Positions 1 through 9,520 are shown, counted from the stretch's first letter. The stretch: 64,000 nt of DNA from CAVVDY01 sp963815775 (GCA_963815775.1 CAWFIB010000010.1:248001-312000), one strand, 5' to 3'. Made by a program: numbers and translations. Notes: generated from the letters alone by a model not told the origin.

Positions 1-397
1 TCGGCGTGATCGGCAACGGCATGTCATCAGGAGCGATCAGTTCGACTGTCTGCTGGGGCACCATTTTTTTCACCGCCCGCGCGCCCAGAATCGACAGGCC
101 GACCAGCCCCGCCACCAGCAAAACATGCACTATCAGTGAAGCGCTGGCGCTCTCTTTCTTGTAGTTATATTCCCCCCAAATGTCCCGCACCGGAACCGGC
201 CGCGAGGTCAGCCGTAGGGGCGGAAGCTTTTCCGGGAAGAAGACGGCCCGCACATTGTCCTGCAACGAGTTCCACAAGGACTCATTCGCCGTAGTGCGCG
301 GAAGCAAATTCAGCTCTTCCTCCGGCTCCGGCTTCACCGGTTGACCTGTCCTTTCTTCCTGCTGCTCGAAAGCGGGAATCTGAGTCTGATTAGCCAT
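1..397 (-). CDS. TonB-like energy transducer, N-terminal part (cut by window edge)
   Basis: Only the first 132 codons lie in the window, reading leftward from the ATG at 395-397. A GAGGAAAG ribosome site lies about 11 bases upstream. The protein starts with an acidic, Pro/Glu-rich cytoplasmic segment, then has one hydrophobic helix near residues 90-110 (motif LIVHVLLVAGLVGLSILGAR) and a Lys-containing exit. This single N-terminal anchor layout is typical of TonB-type transducers that link the proton gradient to outer-membrane receptors. The Pro-rich linker and C-terminal TonB domain would lie outside the window, so the name rests on architecture alone. It is divergent from ileS. Confidence 0.55.
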   Translation of the reverse strand, partial: MANQTQIPAFEQQEERTGQPVKPEPEEELNLLPRTTANESLWNSLQDNVRAVFFPEKLPPLRLTSRPVPVRDIWGEYNYKKESASASLIVHVLLVAGLVGLSILGARAVKKMVPQQTVELIAPDDMPLPITP

Positions 398-668
398 AAA
401 CTCGTTTTCTTTCCTCAAGAACCGGATCGGCTGCGTTACCTCAATCGCCCTGCACGCACCACACCAAGCTGTTCTCTCTTAGAACCCGTTGGCCCCGCGA
501 AGGTTCCGCGTATCCGCGTCTCGCCCTGCCGAATCTTTGACGCCGGATTCTCCACGCCAGATACAAAAATGCCCAAGCGCTTCGCCCGCAAGTGTTAAGG
601 ATTCGACGAAGACCTCGCACAAACGCTAGCTCTCAGATTGGATGATGGCGTCCGCGTCACTGCCACCC

Positions 669-674
669 TATAAT
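669..674 (+). promoter_or_regulatory. possible -10 box upstream of ileS
   Basis: A perfect TATAAT stands about 45 bases before the GTG start of ileS, inside the 322-base spacer between the divergent TonB-like gene and ileS. No convincing -35 box lies at 17 bases; TGGCGT at 646-651 is the best candidate and is weak. Nothing else was recognised in 398-719. Confidence 0.3.
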
Positions 675-719
675 TAATGAAAATGCGCCAGCTTTGATTC
701 TACTGATTCTTGTAGGGAC

Positions 720-3554
720 GTGGAGAAACCGGGAGTGCCGCTAGACCTGAAAGCAACACTGAATCTGCCCAAAACTGCCTTTCCCATGAAGGCAAACCTG
801 CCGCAAAACGAGCCCAAACTGCTCGCCAGATGGGAGGATTCGCGGATTTACGAGCGTATCCGCGAAGTACACAAGGGGCAGCCGATTTACGTCCTGCACG
901 ACGGACCTCCGTACTCCAACGGTCCCATTCATCTGGGCACCGCCCTCAACAAGATCCTCAAGGATTTCATCGTCAAGTCGCGCACTATGAGTGGCTTCGA
1001 CGCGCCCTATGTGCCGGGATGGGACTGCCACGGCCTTCCCATCGAGATCAAGGTCGACAACGACCTGGGCCGCAAGAAGCTGGAGATGGATCCGCTGGAG
1101 GTGCGCGAGGCCTGCCGCGCTTATGCCCAGAAGTATCTCGATCTCCAGCGGTCACAATTTAAACGCCTGGCGGTGTTCGGCCGCTGGGATGCCCCCTACG
1201 CCACCATGGACCCTGATTATGAGAGCTATGTGCTCGAGACCCTGTACAGCTTTTACGAGCAGGGCCTGGTTTACAAGGGGCTGAAGTCGGTTTACTGGTG
1301 CGTGCACGACAAAACCGCGCTGGCCGAGGCGGAAGTCGAGTACGAGATGCACACCAGTCCCAGCGTCTGGGGGCGCTATGCGATGACCAGCGACCCGGGC
1401 AACATCGACCCGTCGCTGGCAGGCAAAAAGAACGTCGCCACCATCATCTGGACCACCACCCCATGGACGCTTCCTGCGTCGATGGCCGTGACCTTTGCCG
1501 CCGATCATCCCTACGTTGCGCTCGACACCGGCGACTGGATCTACATCGTCGCCAAAGAGCTTGCGCAACAGACCATCGAGAAGTGCAAGCTCGCCGGCGT
1601 CAGCCAGATCGCGACCTTCCCCGGTGCGAAGTTGGAGCGTGCCACCTTTGCGCATCCCTTCCTCGACCGCACCGTGCTCGGCGTGCTCGGGGACTACGTC
1701 ACCATGGACACCGGAACCGGCGCGGTGCACACGGCTCCCGCACACGGCGCCGACGACTTCATGACCGGCGTAAAGTACGGACTCGATCTGCATTGCAACG
1801 TCGATGAAGCCGGCATCCTGCGTAATGGTCTGCCGGAATACGACGGCCTCCAGATCTTCAAAGCCAACCAGCCCATTGTCGAGCTGCTCAAGAGTCGCGG
1901 CGTGCTGCTGGGCTTCGAGAAGATCGAGCACTCCTATCCCCATTGCTGGCGCTGCCACAACCCGGTCATCTTCCGCGCCACCGAGCAGTGGTTCATTGCC
2001 ATGGAAGGCAAGATTTCCGGTGGCACGCTGCGCAGCCGCGCGCTGGAAGAAATAAAAAAGGTCAAATGGGACCCGGCGTGGGGCGAAGAGCGCATCTACA
2101 ACATGGTTGCCACTCGTCCCGACTGGTGCATCTCGCGGCAACGCATCTGGGGCGTGCCCATTGCCGTCTTCCAGTGCGAACGCTGCAATGAGTTCCTGAA
2201 TGACAAGACAGTCAACCGCGCGGTCGTCGAACTGATCCGGCGCGAGGGTACGAACGCCTGGTATCGACGTTCGGCCGAAGACATTCTGCCCGCTGGCACG
2301 ACGTGTGCGAAGTGCGGCTCCGGGAAGTTCCGCAAAGAGATGGACATCCTTGACGTCTGGTTCGAGTCGGGGTGCAGTCAGGCGGCGGTTCTGGGCCACG
2401 AGCCTGCACTCCCCTGGCCCGCCGACTATTACCTCGAAGGCGGCGACCAGCATCGTGGATGGTTCCACTCTTCCCTGCTCTGCGCCGTCGGCACCAGGGG
2501 TGCATCACCCTATCGCGGCTGCGGCACCGAGGGATGGGTGCTTGATGATCGGGGACGCGCCCAGTCGAAGTCGCTGGGCAATGTAGTAGACCCGGTCGAC
2601 ATCGCCAACAAGCTTGGGGCGGAGATCGTTCGCCTCTGGGTAGGCTCCGTCGATTTCCGCGAAGACGTGGTGGCGTCGGACGAGCTGATGCAGCGCATCG
2701 CCGAGAGCTATCGCAAAATTCGCAATACCTTTCGCTACATTCTGGGTAATTTGGAAGACTTCGATCCACAGCGCGACAGCGTCGAGTTTGGCCACATGAA
2801 TCCGCTCGACCAGTTCTTCCTGCTGCGTGCCTCCGAACTCACCGCGGACGTGCGCGGCCATTACGACACATTTACCTTCCAGCGCGTCTATCAGCGGCTG
2901 AAGGACTTCTGCATCGTCGATCTAAGCGCAATCTACTTCGACATCTTGAAAGACCGTCTGTACACTGCGGCTCCGAAATCGCAGGCGCGCCGCTCAGCAC
3001 AGACCGCGCTGTATCGACTGGGAGGCGCCTTGGCCCGGCTGTTGGCTCCGATCATGACGTTCACCTCGGAAGAGGTCTGGGACTTCATGCCGCAGATCCC
3101 GGACCGTCAATCCAGCGTCCATCTCACCGAGTTTCCCGAGCCGCGCGAGTTGACGGGAGAAGTGCCGTCGAACTTCGAGGTCGCGAAGCTTGCGTCCGAT
3201 TGGGACATGCTTTTGAGCGTCCGCAGTGAAGCCCTCAAGGCGCTGGAAGCTGCGCGCGCGGAAAAGCTGATCGGCGGCGGCCTGGAGGCGCAGGTACACA
3301 TCTCGGCCCCGGAGAACCTGTTTCCGGTCCTTGATCGCTATCGCGGCGATTTGCGCTATATCTTTATCGTGTCCGACGTGGTGCTGGAGAAGGCGCCTGC
3401 GGTAAACGGCGACACTGGGTTGAGAATCACCGTCGCCAGGGCTCCGGGCGAGAAGTGCGAGCGCTGCTGGAACTACTCAACCCACGTCGGCGAAGATAAA
3501 GAGTATCCGTCCATTTGTGAACGCTGCAGCGCCGTACTGCGGGAGATAGGATGA
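720..3554 (+). CDS. ileS: isoleucyl-tRNA synthetase
   Basis: Cytoplasmic class I synthetase that charges tRNA-Ile with isoleucine; 944 residues, normal bacterial length. The HIGH-type signature appears as HLGT at residues 71-74 (context GPIHLGTALNK) and the KMSKS-type loop as QSKSLGN near 650. The zinc-binding C-terminus shows two CxxC pairs (KCERCWN and ICERC). The central editing domain is present, including the TTTPWTLP segment. The start is GTG at 720, preceded by AGGGAC. It stands ahead of lspA, a common bacterial order. The variant signature letters are read from the sequence; I take the enzyme as functional. Confidence 0.97.
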   Translation: MEKPGVPLDLKATLNLPKTAFPMKANLPQNEPKLLARWEDSRIYERIREVHKGQPIYVLHDGPPYSNGPIHLGTALNKILKDFIVKSRTMSGFDAPYVPGWDCHGLPIEIKVDNDLGRKKLEMDPLEVREACRAYAQKYLDLQRSQFKRLAVFGRWDAPYATMDPDYESYVLETLYSFYEQGLVYKGLKSVYWCVHDKTALAEAEVEYEMHTSPSVWGRYAMTSDPGNIDPSLAGKKNVATIIWTTTPWTLPASMAVTFAADHPYVALDTGDWIYIVAKELAQQTIEKCKLAGVSQIATFPGAKLERATFAHPFLDRTVLGVLGDYVTMDTGTGAVHTAPAHGADDFMTGVKYGLDLHCNVDEAGILRNGLPEYDGLQIFKANQPIVELLKSRGVLLGFEKIEHSYPHCWRCHNPVIFRATEQWFIAMEGKISGGTLRSRALEEIKKVKWDPAWGEERIYNMVATRPDWCISRQRIWGVPIAVFQCERCNEFLNDKTVNRAVVELIRREGTNAWYRRSAEDILPAGTTCAKCGSGKFRKEMDILDVWFESGCSQAAVLGHEPALPWPADYYLEGGDQHRGWFHSSLLCAVGTRGASPYRGCGTEGWVLDDRGRAQSKSLGNVVDPVDIANKLGAEIVRLWVGSVDFREDVVASDELMQRIAESYRKIRNTFRYILGNLEDFDPQRDSVEFGHMNPLDQFFLLRASELTADVRGHYDTFTFQRVYQRLKDFCIVDLSAIYFDILKDRLYTAAPKSQARRSAQTALYRLGGALARLLAPIMTFTSEEVWDFMPQIPDRQSSVHLTEFPEPRELTGEVPSNFEVAKLASDWDMLLSVRSEALKALEAARAEKLIGGGLEAQVHISAPENLFPVLDRYRGDLRYIFIVSDVVLEKAPAVNGDTGLRITVARAPGEKCERCWNYSTHVGEDKEYPSICERCSAVLREIG

Positions 3555-3733
3555 GAACAGCCGCTGGCTCTTGGCCTTTCGCTCTTCGCCTTGGGTTCTG
3601 CATGGCGGCATCGCAGATTGCTATTGTTGAGAAGTTTGCGTGGCGTAGGACGAGCCAAAAGCTAAGAGCTAAAAGCCAACAGCGGCCTCTATGCTTCTTT
3701 CTCTCGCTACTGGGCGTCTAAATACCGGGACGT
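3555..3733. repeat. imperfect inverted repeat between ileS and lspA
   Basis: The 179-base spacer has a left arm just after the ileS stop (cagccgctggctcttggc) and a right arm near 3663-3690 (agctaaaagccaacagcgg) that are imperfect reverse complements about 100 bases apart. Both arms contain heptamer-like steps such as gctcttc and gctaaga, the same word family found in the tandem repeats at 54-62 kb. No gene was found here. Confidence 0.45.
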
Positions 3734-4303
3734 TTGCGGATGCGACATGAGCCACACTTTAAGGTCTTCGACTTCAGCATGAACGAGATGGCCAACCGGA
3801 ACTACAGTTTGCGCAAATATTTTTTCCTAATCGCTGCCCTGGTGGTCTTGCTTGATCGCGTCAGTAAGTGGGCGGTTTCCGCCAGCCTGCCGTTACACAA
3901 CTCGCTTACCGTGATTCCCGGCTTCTTTCGCATCACCCATGTCGAGAACACGGGAGCTGCCTTCGGCCTCTTTGCCGACTCCACCGTGCATTGGAAGGTA
4001 GCGGCCCTGGTTACGTTCTCGCTAATCGCGCTCATCATCGTGGCCATTCTGCTGTGGAAGAACAGCCATTCCGTCAGCACCATGACCGTCGGGCTCTCAC
4101 TCATCCTGGGCGGTGCGCTCGGCAACCTTTGGGACCGCGTAGTTGCCGGCCATGTCGTCGACTTCCTCGACTTCCACATTGGGACATACTACTGGCCTGC
4201 ATTCAACGTAGCCGACAGCGCGATTGTGGTCGGGGCCTTCCTCCTGGTCGCCGAGATTCTCTTCACCAAGCCCAGCGGCGAAGCCGTGAAGAGCAGTTCG
4301 TAG
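3734..4303 (+). CDS. lspA: lipoprotein signal peptidase (signal peptidase II)
   Basis: Inner-membrane aspartyl protease that cleaves the signal peptide of lipid-modified prolipoproteins. Four hydrophobic helices are visible. The two catalytic Asp blocks are present: GNLWDRVVAGHVVDFLDFH in the third conserved region and FNVADSAI near residue 165. The NTGAAFGLF block is also conserved. The ORF opens at 3734, but ATG codons at 3779 and 3788 start just before the first helix and fit the usual 160-175 residue length better. No strong ribosome site settles the choice. It follows ileS, as in many bacteria. Confidence 0.95.
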   Translation: MRMRHEPHFKVFDFSMNEMANRNYSLRKYFFLIAALVVLLDRVSKWAVSASLPLHNSLTVIPGFFRITHVENTGAAFGLFADSTVHWKVAALVTFSLIALIIVAILLWKNSHSVSTMTVGLSLILGGALGNLWDRVVAGHVVDFLDFHIGTYYWPAFNVADSAIVVGAFLLVAEILFTKPSGEAVKSSS

Positions 4304-4514
4304 AAAAGCCACTATTCGCTTTTGGCTATTTATGGCAGTTTCACAGTTAATGTCCGCCTCTCGCCTTGAAAGGGCCGGCTTCTGCCGTGCCGTATGTGGC
4401 ATCAAGGCAGACGGGCTTTCGCCACCTGAGGAACTCGGTCTTCTCCTTGTATGAAAATGCTCCAGCTTTTGGCTTTCCGCCACGGCACGAACCGAGAGAC
4501 TGAGTCCTACTCCT

Positions 4515-4641
4515 AAGGAAGGTCTGATTAACTCCGTGCTTTGAAGGGGACGGCCTTCAGGCCGTCCGTAAATGCCTCGAATAAAGCTGGGCTTTAAGCC
4601 CCTGAGGGTCTTCGATGATCGGACTTAATCAGACTTTTCCT
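4515..4641. repeat. MITE-like palindromic element, family A, copy 1
   Basis: A 127-base unit with imperfect terminal inverted repeats (AAGGAAGGTCTGATTAACTC at the left, its near complement ending in TCAGACTTTTCCT at the right). It has an internal hairpin GGACGGCCTTCAGGCCGTCC and the phrase AATAAAGCTGGGCTTTA. A near-identical copy lies at 23265-23390 and a core-only copy at 9850-9916. It has no coding capacity. The rest of 4304-4650 shows nothing recognisable. Confidence 0.7.
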
Positions 4642-4650
4642 AATCGTTCT

Positions 4651-5352
4651 CTATTGAGCCAGCATTTCGTCCACCGCTGCGCTGACGTGAATCTGCGTGG
4701 TATCGAACATCGGCAGCCCCGCGGATGAGGTCCCCCGCAGGATCAGCGGCAATTCGGTCCCCGCCAGAACCACTCCTTCCACCCCATCGCGTTCTTTCAA
4801 AGCGGCGATGACCCCATGCAGGAAATCGCGGGTTTCAGGCAGGAATTTTCCCAGCAGCAATTCATTGATGTATTTGTCGTGGATGCCGACCTGCTCTTCA
4901 TCAGAAGGCGTGATCAGCGTAATGCCCTGCTTCTCGAAAACATCCTGGTAGAAGCGGCCGCCCATGGTAAACCGTGTACCGAGCAGTCCAACTCTTTTCA
5001 ACCCCGCCCGTTGTACCGCCTCGCAAGCGGCTTCCACGATGCTGATGAGCGGAAGCGGAGAAGCGCTGCGGACCGACTCGTAAACCATGTGCGGGCTGTT
5101 GGCCGAAATCAAAGCGTAGTCCGCCCCTGCGCTCGCCAGTTGTCGAATTCCGCCGACGAGGTACTCCACCAGTTGCTCGTGCTGATTGTTATTCAGCATC
5201 CGCAGCCCCTTATCGACGTCCAGGCTGACGATGACGATCGGCGGATAACCACCACCGGGCCTCCTTTCGCGGTAAAGAGCGATGATCGAACGGTAGTAAT
5301 CGATGGTGGATTCCGGGCCCAGCCCGCCGACGATTCCGAGAGTTTTCAGCAT
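4651..5352 (-). CDS. aspartate/glutamate racemase family protein
   Basis: A 233-residue two-lobed racemase-fold protein. The N-terminal LGIVGGLGPESTIDYY block and the C-terminal GTELPLIL block place it in the amino acid racemase superfamily (aspartate racemase and YgeA types). The classical enzymes use a Cys in each lobe. Here the equivalent positions read SANSPH and AGTELPL, so both Cys seem replaced. It may therefore have altered chemistry or belong to the GTELPL subfamily; substrate is unknown. It is transcribed alone, toward lspA, with ATG at 5350-5352. Confidence 0.8.
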   Translation of the reverse strand: MLKTLGIVGGLGPESTIDYYRSIIALYRERRPGGGYPPIVIVSLDVDKGLRMLNNNQHEQLVEYLVGGIRQLASAGADYALISANSPHMVYESVRSASPLPLISIVEAACEAVQRAGLKRVGLLGTRFTMGGRFYQDVFEKQGITLITPSDEEQVGIHDKYINELLLGKFLPETRDFLHGVIAALKERDGVEGVVLAGTELPLILRGTSSAGLPMFDTTQIHVSAAVDEMLAQ

Positions 5353-5444
5353 CGCTCGCTCCTATACCTCTTCGCGAACGACAAGTTTAAATCGCCAAAC
5401 GACAAGGGGCTGGGCAAGATTTACAATGTCACCAGGAAAGTTCA

Positions 5445-5663
5445 ATGCCCACATTCGAACCGGAAGATTTCCTGGCCGCACTGCATCGACTGTACGAGCA
5501 GCAGTTAAAACACGATGAGCAGATCGCCCACAACTCCCGGCAGATTGCGCAGCTCATAGAACAGGGCAAGCAAACTGAGGAGCGTCTGTCCAAGCTCGTC
5601 ACGATCGCAGGCGACCTCACCGCAATCGTGCGCTCACACGAAACAGCGGCTCGAAGGGCTTGA
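5445..5663 (+). CDS. small predicted coiled-coil protein
   Basis: A 72-residue ORF starting at ATG 5445 with AGGAAAG about 5 bases upstream. The sequence is rich in Gln, Glu and Leu with heptad spacing (EQQLKHDEQIAHNSRQIAQL) and predicts one long helix, which suggests a small coiled-coil or oligomerising protein. No family was recognised. It is divergent from the racemase gene. The ribosome site and composition favour a real gene, but the size makes this uncertain. Confidence 0.5.
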   Translation: MPTFEPEDFLAALHRLYEQQLKHDEQIAHNSRQIAQLIEQGKQTEERLSKLVTIAGDLTAIVRSHETAARRA

Positions 5664-5725
5664 GGGCCCCGCCTAATCGGCCATCGTTGTTTCTGATAAC
5701 TGGCCACCGGCCACTGACAACTTCT

Positions 5726-8146
5726 TCACGGCGTCCCGTACACCAGCTTATAGACCTCAACGTTGCGCACGATGGCCTGCACGTACTCACGGGTTTCGGT
5801 GAACGGAATCGACTCCACAAACTCGTCGATATCGCGATAGCTGCCGCTGTTGCGCCATTCCTCAACCCGGTTGTCGCCTGCATTGTAGGCAGCCAGCGCG
5901 TACTCCACCTGTCCGTTGAAGTGGTCGACCATCTTGCGGAAGTAGCGCGTACCTAACTCAATGTTGACATCCGGCTTGAACAGCGAGTCGGTGGTGTAGC
6001 CTTTCAAGCCGAGCTGCCTGGCTTCGCCTTTGCCCGTACTGGGCAGCAATTGCATCAGTCCCAGCGCGTTGGAATGCGAGACAGCACTGGGGTTGAATTC
6101 CGATTCCTGGCGGATGAGCGCCGAAACCAGATAGGGATCAAGGCCGTTCTCTTCAGCATTGCGGCGTAGCGAGTCCCAGTACGGCCGGGGAAACAACCCT
6201 TCCCAATATTCCATGGGAAGTTGATTGATCTCCATGGCAAAGTAGCCGGAGACACAGTGCTTCAACGCCTGCAGCGCGCGGAAGTATTCGCCCGCAGAAG
6301 TGTACATGCGAGCCACTTCCACCATCTCCCAGGAGGGGACATCGCTTCCCCCGTCCTCTAGCTCGCGGACCGCCAGATCGAGCGCACCGGCATTCTCCAG
6401 CAGCTTGGCGCGGCTGTAGTGCAGGTCGTCAGCCGGGGGAGTGGTACGCAGCGCGTCGCCGTCATAGCGCTTGGCAGAGGAAATCTGCTGCAAGGCGGCA
6501 ACACTCGCCGGAGTCGCGTGAGGCATCAGCGCCAGCCGCTTCCGCGCCAGCACCCCATAGTAATAGTTGCGATAGCGCTCCGAAAGCTTCGCGTAGTACG
6601 CGCGTGCCAGCGCCGTATCGTGCTCGTCCTCCGCTACCCGCGCCCGCCAGTACATGGCGTTGGGGACCTCGGCGCTCGACGGGTACAACTCTACCTCGCG
6701 CGCGAAGGCCTTCTTCGCCTCGTCGGTACGCCCCTGGCGATAGGTCAGCCAGGCATACTTCCAATATGCGTAAGAAGCTTTCACTCCCTGTGGGAATCTC
6801 TCTTGCACTTCCCGGTAGTAGCTGATTGCCTGGTCGTAGTCCTTGCGCAGCAGGTACATGTTGCCGGTGGACATCAACGCCGACTCCAGCCACTGCGAGT
6901 GCGGCGTGTTGGTGCGCATGTAGGTCAGGATCTCCTGGATCTTAGCGTCGTCCTGAGCGCTGCGCGCTAGCTCCATGCGCTCGTACCACTTCTCCGCCGA
7001 GGCCTCGCTGCCATCATCCGGAATGCGATCCAGCACCGAAGCCGCTGCGCGACTCTGCCCCGTCTTGATCAGCGAGTTGGCGTAATCAATCAGAACGTCC
7101 GAGCGCATGCTCGCCGGAGCCATATCGAGCATGGCCTCGTACTCGCCTACGGCTTCCGAGTAGTGGCGCCCCTTGTAAAGCTGTTCAGCTCGCCTCTGGT
7201 GGTCGGCGAAGCTCGGCGGAGCCAGGAACTCAGCCTCGGGAATCTTCTTCAGCTCTTCGGCGGAATTGTCTGCGAACGAACTGGTCGCATAGTCGTAGTA
7301 AATGTGACGAAAAAGCTCGGCGCCGGTGCGACCTTGCCCACTGGCGACATAGGCCTTGGCGAGATAAAAGTCGGCGCCCACGCCGGAGCCACGGTAGCCC
7401 TGCAGCAGGTGCACTGCCTCAGCCGGACGGTTGTCGGCCAGCAACGCTTTGGCGTAAGCGATCATCGCATCATGTGCATAGATCGAGTCCGGATAGCGCG
7501 CCCCGAAGTCGCGTAGATAGGTGAAAGCCCCCTCGGGATTGTTGCTCAGGACATAGGAATTGCCGATGAAGAACGCGGTGTAGTCGCCCAGTTCGCCCAT
7601 CTTCGGCGCTGCCTTCTGCAGCGCGCTGATGGCGGCTGGATACTGCGCGTCCAGATAGTGTGCGTAGCCAATCGCGAACCAGGCCAGTGCCCCTGACTCC
7701 GTACCCGCATGAGCGTTGGCGTAGTTCTCCACCCCGGCGTAGGCGGCAGGCGTCCGGAACTGAACCAGTTGACGAGCCATTGGCCGCAGGTCGCTGGAGG
7801 CCACAAATGTGCGCTGCAACTGTCGCGCCCGAGCCGTGGACGCCTTCGCACGCGACTTATGACCCTTGTGACTCTTGGACGCTGTCGTTTTCTTCTTGCT
7901 TTTCGAGGATGTGGTGGTCGACTTCTTCTTGCTGGACGATTGGCTGGAGTGCGAACTGGAGGACTCCGTCGTGCTCGCCAGCCCGGGCAAACCTGTCACC
8001 TGGACCAGCAAACACACCGTTAGAAGTCGTACGAGGAGGCGGCTGAAAGAACTCACTGAACTCAGTTTAGCGCGATTCCTCCCATGCGCAATCGGGCGCT
8101 TGCATTTACCTGTAAGATTCGCCCGGCACCATCCAAATTCAGGCAA
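5726..8146 (-). CDS. slt: soluble lytic murein transglycosylase with TPR-like repeats
   Basis: Periplasmic enzyme that cleaves peptidoglycan glycan strands to 1,6-anhydro products. The order is a signal peptide (RLLVRLLTVCLLVQVTGLPG), a Ser/Lys-rich linker at about residues 58-110, many helical TPR-like repeats with alternating tyrosines, and a C-terminal SLT domain at about 668-790. The catalytic Glu is E681 in RQESEFN, followed by GLMQLLPSTG and ALAAYNAGDNRV. The ORF opens at 8146, but a GTG at 8056 gives a much more ordinary signal peptide and is probably the true start. The basic low-complexity linker may contact the cell wall. Confidence 0.9.
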   Translation of the reverse strand: MPEFGWCRANLTGKCKRPIAHGRNRAKLSSVSSFSRLLVRLLTVCLLVQVTGLPGLASTTESSSSHSSQSSSKKKSTTTSSKSKKKTTASKSHKGHKSRAKASTARARQLQRTFVASSDLRPMARQLVQFRTPAAYAGVENYANAHAGTESGALAWFAIGYAHYLDAQYPAAISALQKAAPKMGELGDYTAFFIGNSYVLSNNPEGAFTYLRDFGARYPDSIYAHDAMIAYAKALLADNRPAEAVHLLQGYRGSGVGADFYLAKAYVASGQGRTGAELFRHIYYDYATSSFADNSAEELKKIPEAEFLAPPSFADHQRRAEQLYKGRHYSEAVGEYEAMLDMAPASMRSDVLIDYANSLIKTGQSRAAASVLDRIPDDGSEASAEKWYERMELARSAQDDAKIQEILTYMRTNTPHSQWLESALMSTGNMYLLRKDYDQAISYYREVQERFPQGVKASYAYWKYAWLTYRQGRTDEAKKAFAREVELYPSSAEVPNAMYWRARVAEDEHDTALARAYYAKLSERYRNYYYGVLARKRLALMPHATPASVAALQQISSAKRYDGDALRTTPPADDLHYSRAKLLENAGALDLAVRELEDGGSDVPSWEMVEVARMYTSAGEYFRALQALKHCVSGYFAMEINQLPMEYWEGLFPRPYWDSLRRNAEENGLDPYLVSALIRQESEFNPSAVSHSNALGLMQLLPSTGKGEARQLGLKGYTTDSLFKPDVNIELGTRYFRKMVDHFNGQVEYALAAYNAGDNRVEEWRNSGSYRDIDEFVESIPFTETREYVQAIVRNVEVYKLVYGTP

Positions 8147-8330
8147 AGAACCTATTTCTTTAAGACGGGCATCGGGCCCACTTTGGCGACGCTCCGCTTG
8201 GGGGGAAACCGCAATTCAGGACCGGCTCTCATCACCAAAAATCGGCCCCCTGTCACAAAACACTCATTTCTGCGGCTACAATGGCAGCAGAAAATTCTCG
8301 AGGCTGTTAAAATCCTGAATCTGCATACAA

Positions 8331-8960
8331 ATGGGAACCATCCAACCCAAATTAGAGGGGCAGACTAGCGACGAGAGTACGCTGGTTCATGCCGCGAAGG
8401 CTGGCGACATCAGCGCCTTTGAGGAGCTGGTGCGACGCTACGACAGAAATGTCTTCCGCATTGCGCAGCACATTACGCAGAATCGGGAAGACGCAGAAGA
8501 CGTAGTGCAGGATGCCTTTTTAAAGGCGTACCAGAACCTGGCTAACTTCCAGGAGCAGTCGAAGTTTTATACCTGGCTGGTCCGGATTGCGGTGAACGAA
8601 GCGCTCATGCGTCTGCGCCGCCGTCGTCCAGAGCGGATGGTTTCACTCGACGAGGACATTAAGACCGAAGAAGACTCCATGCCCCGCGAGGTTGCGGACT
8701 GGTCTCCCAACCCGGAACAACTGTATGGCCAAGGTGAGCTGAAAGAAATCCTGAGCAAAACCATTCAGGGATTGCCGCCCAGTTTTCGGACGGTGTTTGT
8801 TCTGCGCGACGTTGAAGGTCTCTCCACCGAGGAGACCGCTGACGCCTTGGATCTAAGTATTCCGGCTGTCAAGTCGCGCCTGCTACGCGCCCGGTTACAG
8901 CTGCGAGAGAGATTGAGCAAGTACTTCAAAAACCGAGTTGGTGGAGATGGCAAACCGTGA
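8331..8960 (+). CDS. ECF-family RNA polymerase sigma factor (RpoE/SigW-like)
   Basis: A 209-residue alternative sigma factor. Region 2 is seen in FEELVRRYDRNVFRIAQ and DAEDVVQDAFLKAY. Region 4 is the helix-turn-helix in LPPSFRTVFVLRDVEGLS followed by IPAVKSRLLRARLQLRERL. It would direct core polymerase to an envelope or stress regulon. The stop codon overlaps the GTG start of the next gene (GTGA at 8957-8960), so the partner is translationally coupled, the usual layout for an ECF sigma and its anti-sigma. Confidence 0.93.
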   Translation: MGTIQPKLEGQTSDESTLVHAAKAGDISAFEELVRRYDRNVFRIAQHITQNREDAEDVVQDAFLKAYQNLANFQEQSKFYTWLVRIAVNEALMRLRRRRPERMVSLDEDIKTEEDSMPREVADWSPNPEQLYGQGELKEILSKTIQGLPPSFRTVFVLRDVEGLSTEETADALDLSIPAVKSRLLRARLQLRERLSKYFKNRVGGDGKP

Positions 8961-9211
8961 CCTGCTCTGAATTTCTTAAAGAGCTAACCGATTACCTGGA
9001 CGACTCCATGGACGCCCAGACCAAGGCCGAGTTGGAAGATCATCTTCAGTGGTGCCACAACTGCTACGTCATCTGCAACACCACCAAGATGACAATTGAG
9101 ATCTATCGCGACTCCTCCCTCTATGAACTGCCCGATGACCTTCGCGGCCGCCTCCGCTCGGCCATCCTGACCAAGTGCAAAGAGGAGAAAGGCCACTCGG
9201 ACCCCCACTAG
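8957..9211 (+). CDS. zinc-finger anti-sigma factor
   Basis: An 84-residue protein that starts at GTG 8957 inside the sigma gene stop. It contains the zinc-binding anti-sigma signature H29-x3-C33-x2-C36 (DHLQWCHNC). Proteins of this ZAS type bind their cognate ECF sigma and release it on signal. No transmembrane helix is visible, so it is a soluble cytoplasmic member, possibly responding to redox state or to a further partner. The four-base overlap supports pairing with the sigma factor. Confidence 0.88.
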   Translation: MTCSEFLKELTDYLDDSMDAQTKAELEDHLQWCHNCYVICNTTKMTIEIYRDSSLYELPDDLRGRLRSAILTKCKEEKGHSDPH

Positions 9212-9289
9212 CGCCACGCCGCCCAGACCAAACGCCTCATCTTGGCGGGCTCGTGCATGGATGGTGCGGTGAAGTGATACGCTTCCTCT

Positions 9290-9520
9290 ATGGCTGACGA
9301 CCAGGGCGATCGCAAGAGCTTGCAAACCACGGCCATCGCTTGGGCGCGCTACTCCGAACTCGCCTTCATCATCCCCGCGGCGGTTGTCCTTGGCTTGCTG
9401 CTCGGCAAACTCGGCGACTACTTCTTCCATACTCACTGGCTCACCCTCACCGGCATCCTGATCGGCGCTGTCGCCGGATTCATTCAGTTGATTCGCACGG
9501 TGCTGCGGCAAACGAGGTAG
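9290..9520 (+). CDS. AtpZ/AtpI family small membrane protein
   Basis: A 76-residue protein with two predicted membrane helices (FIIPAAVVLGLLLGKLGDYF and LTGILIGAVAGFIQLIRTVL). The pattern matches the AtpZ/AtpI family, small proteins encoded ahead of F-type ATP synthase operons and linked to c-ring assembly or Mg transport. No atp genes follow within 2 kb; a repeat element does. The gene is recognisable from its topology and the GKLGDYF motif, but its role here is inferred from the family. Confidence 0.75.
   Translation: MADDQGDRKSLQTTAIAWARYSELAFIIPAAVVLGLLLGKLGDYFFHTHWLTLTGILIGAVAGFIQLIRTVLRQTR

Noticed and set aside
341..598. 85-codon plus-strand ORF near the left edge
   Set aside because: Shadow over the start of the minus-strand TonB-like gene; no ribosome site or domain.
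1152..2468. 438-codon minus-strand ORF inside ileS
   Set aside because: Shadow of a highly conserved plus-strand gene; the translation has no family features.
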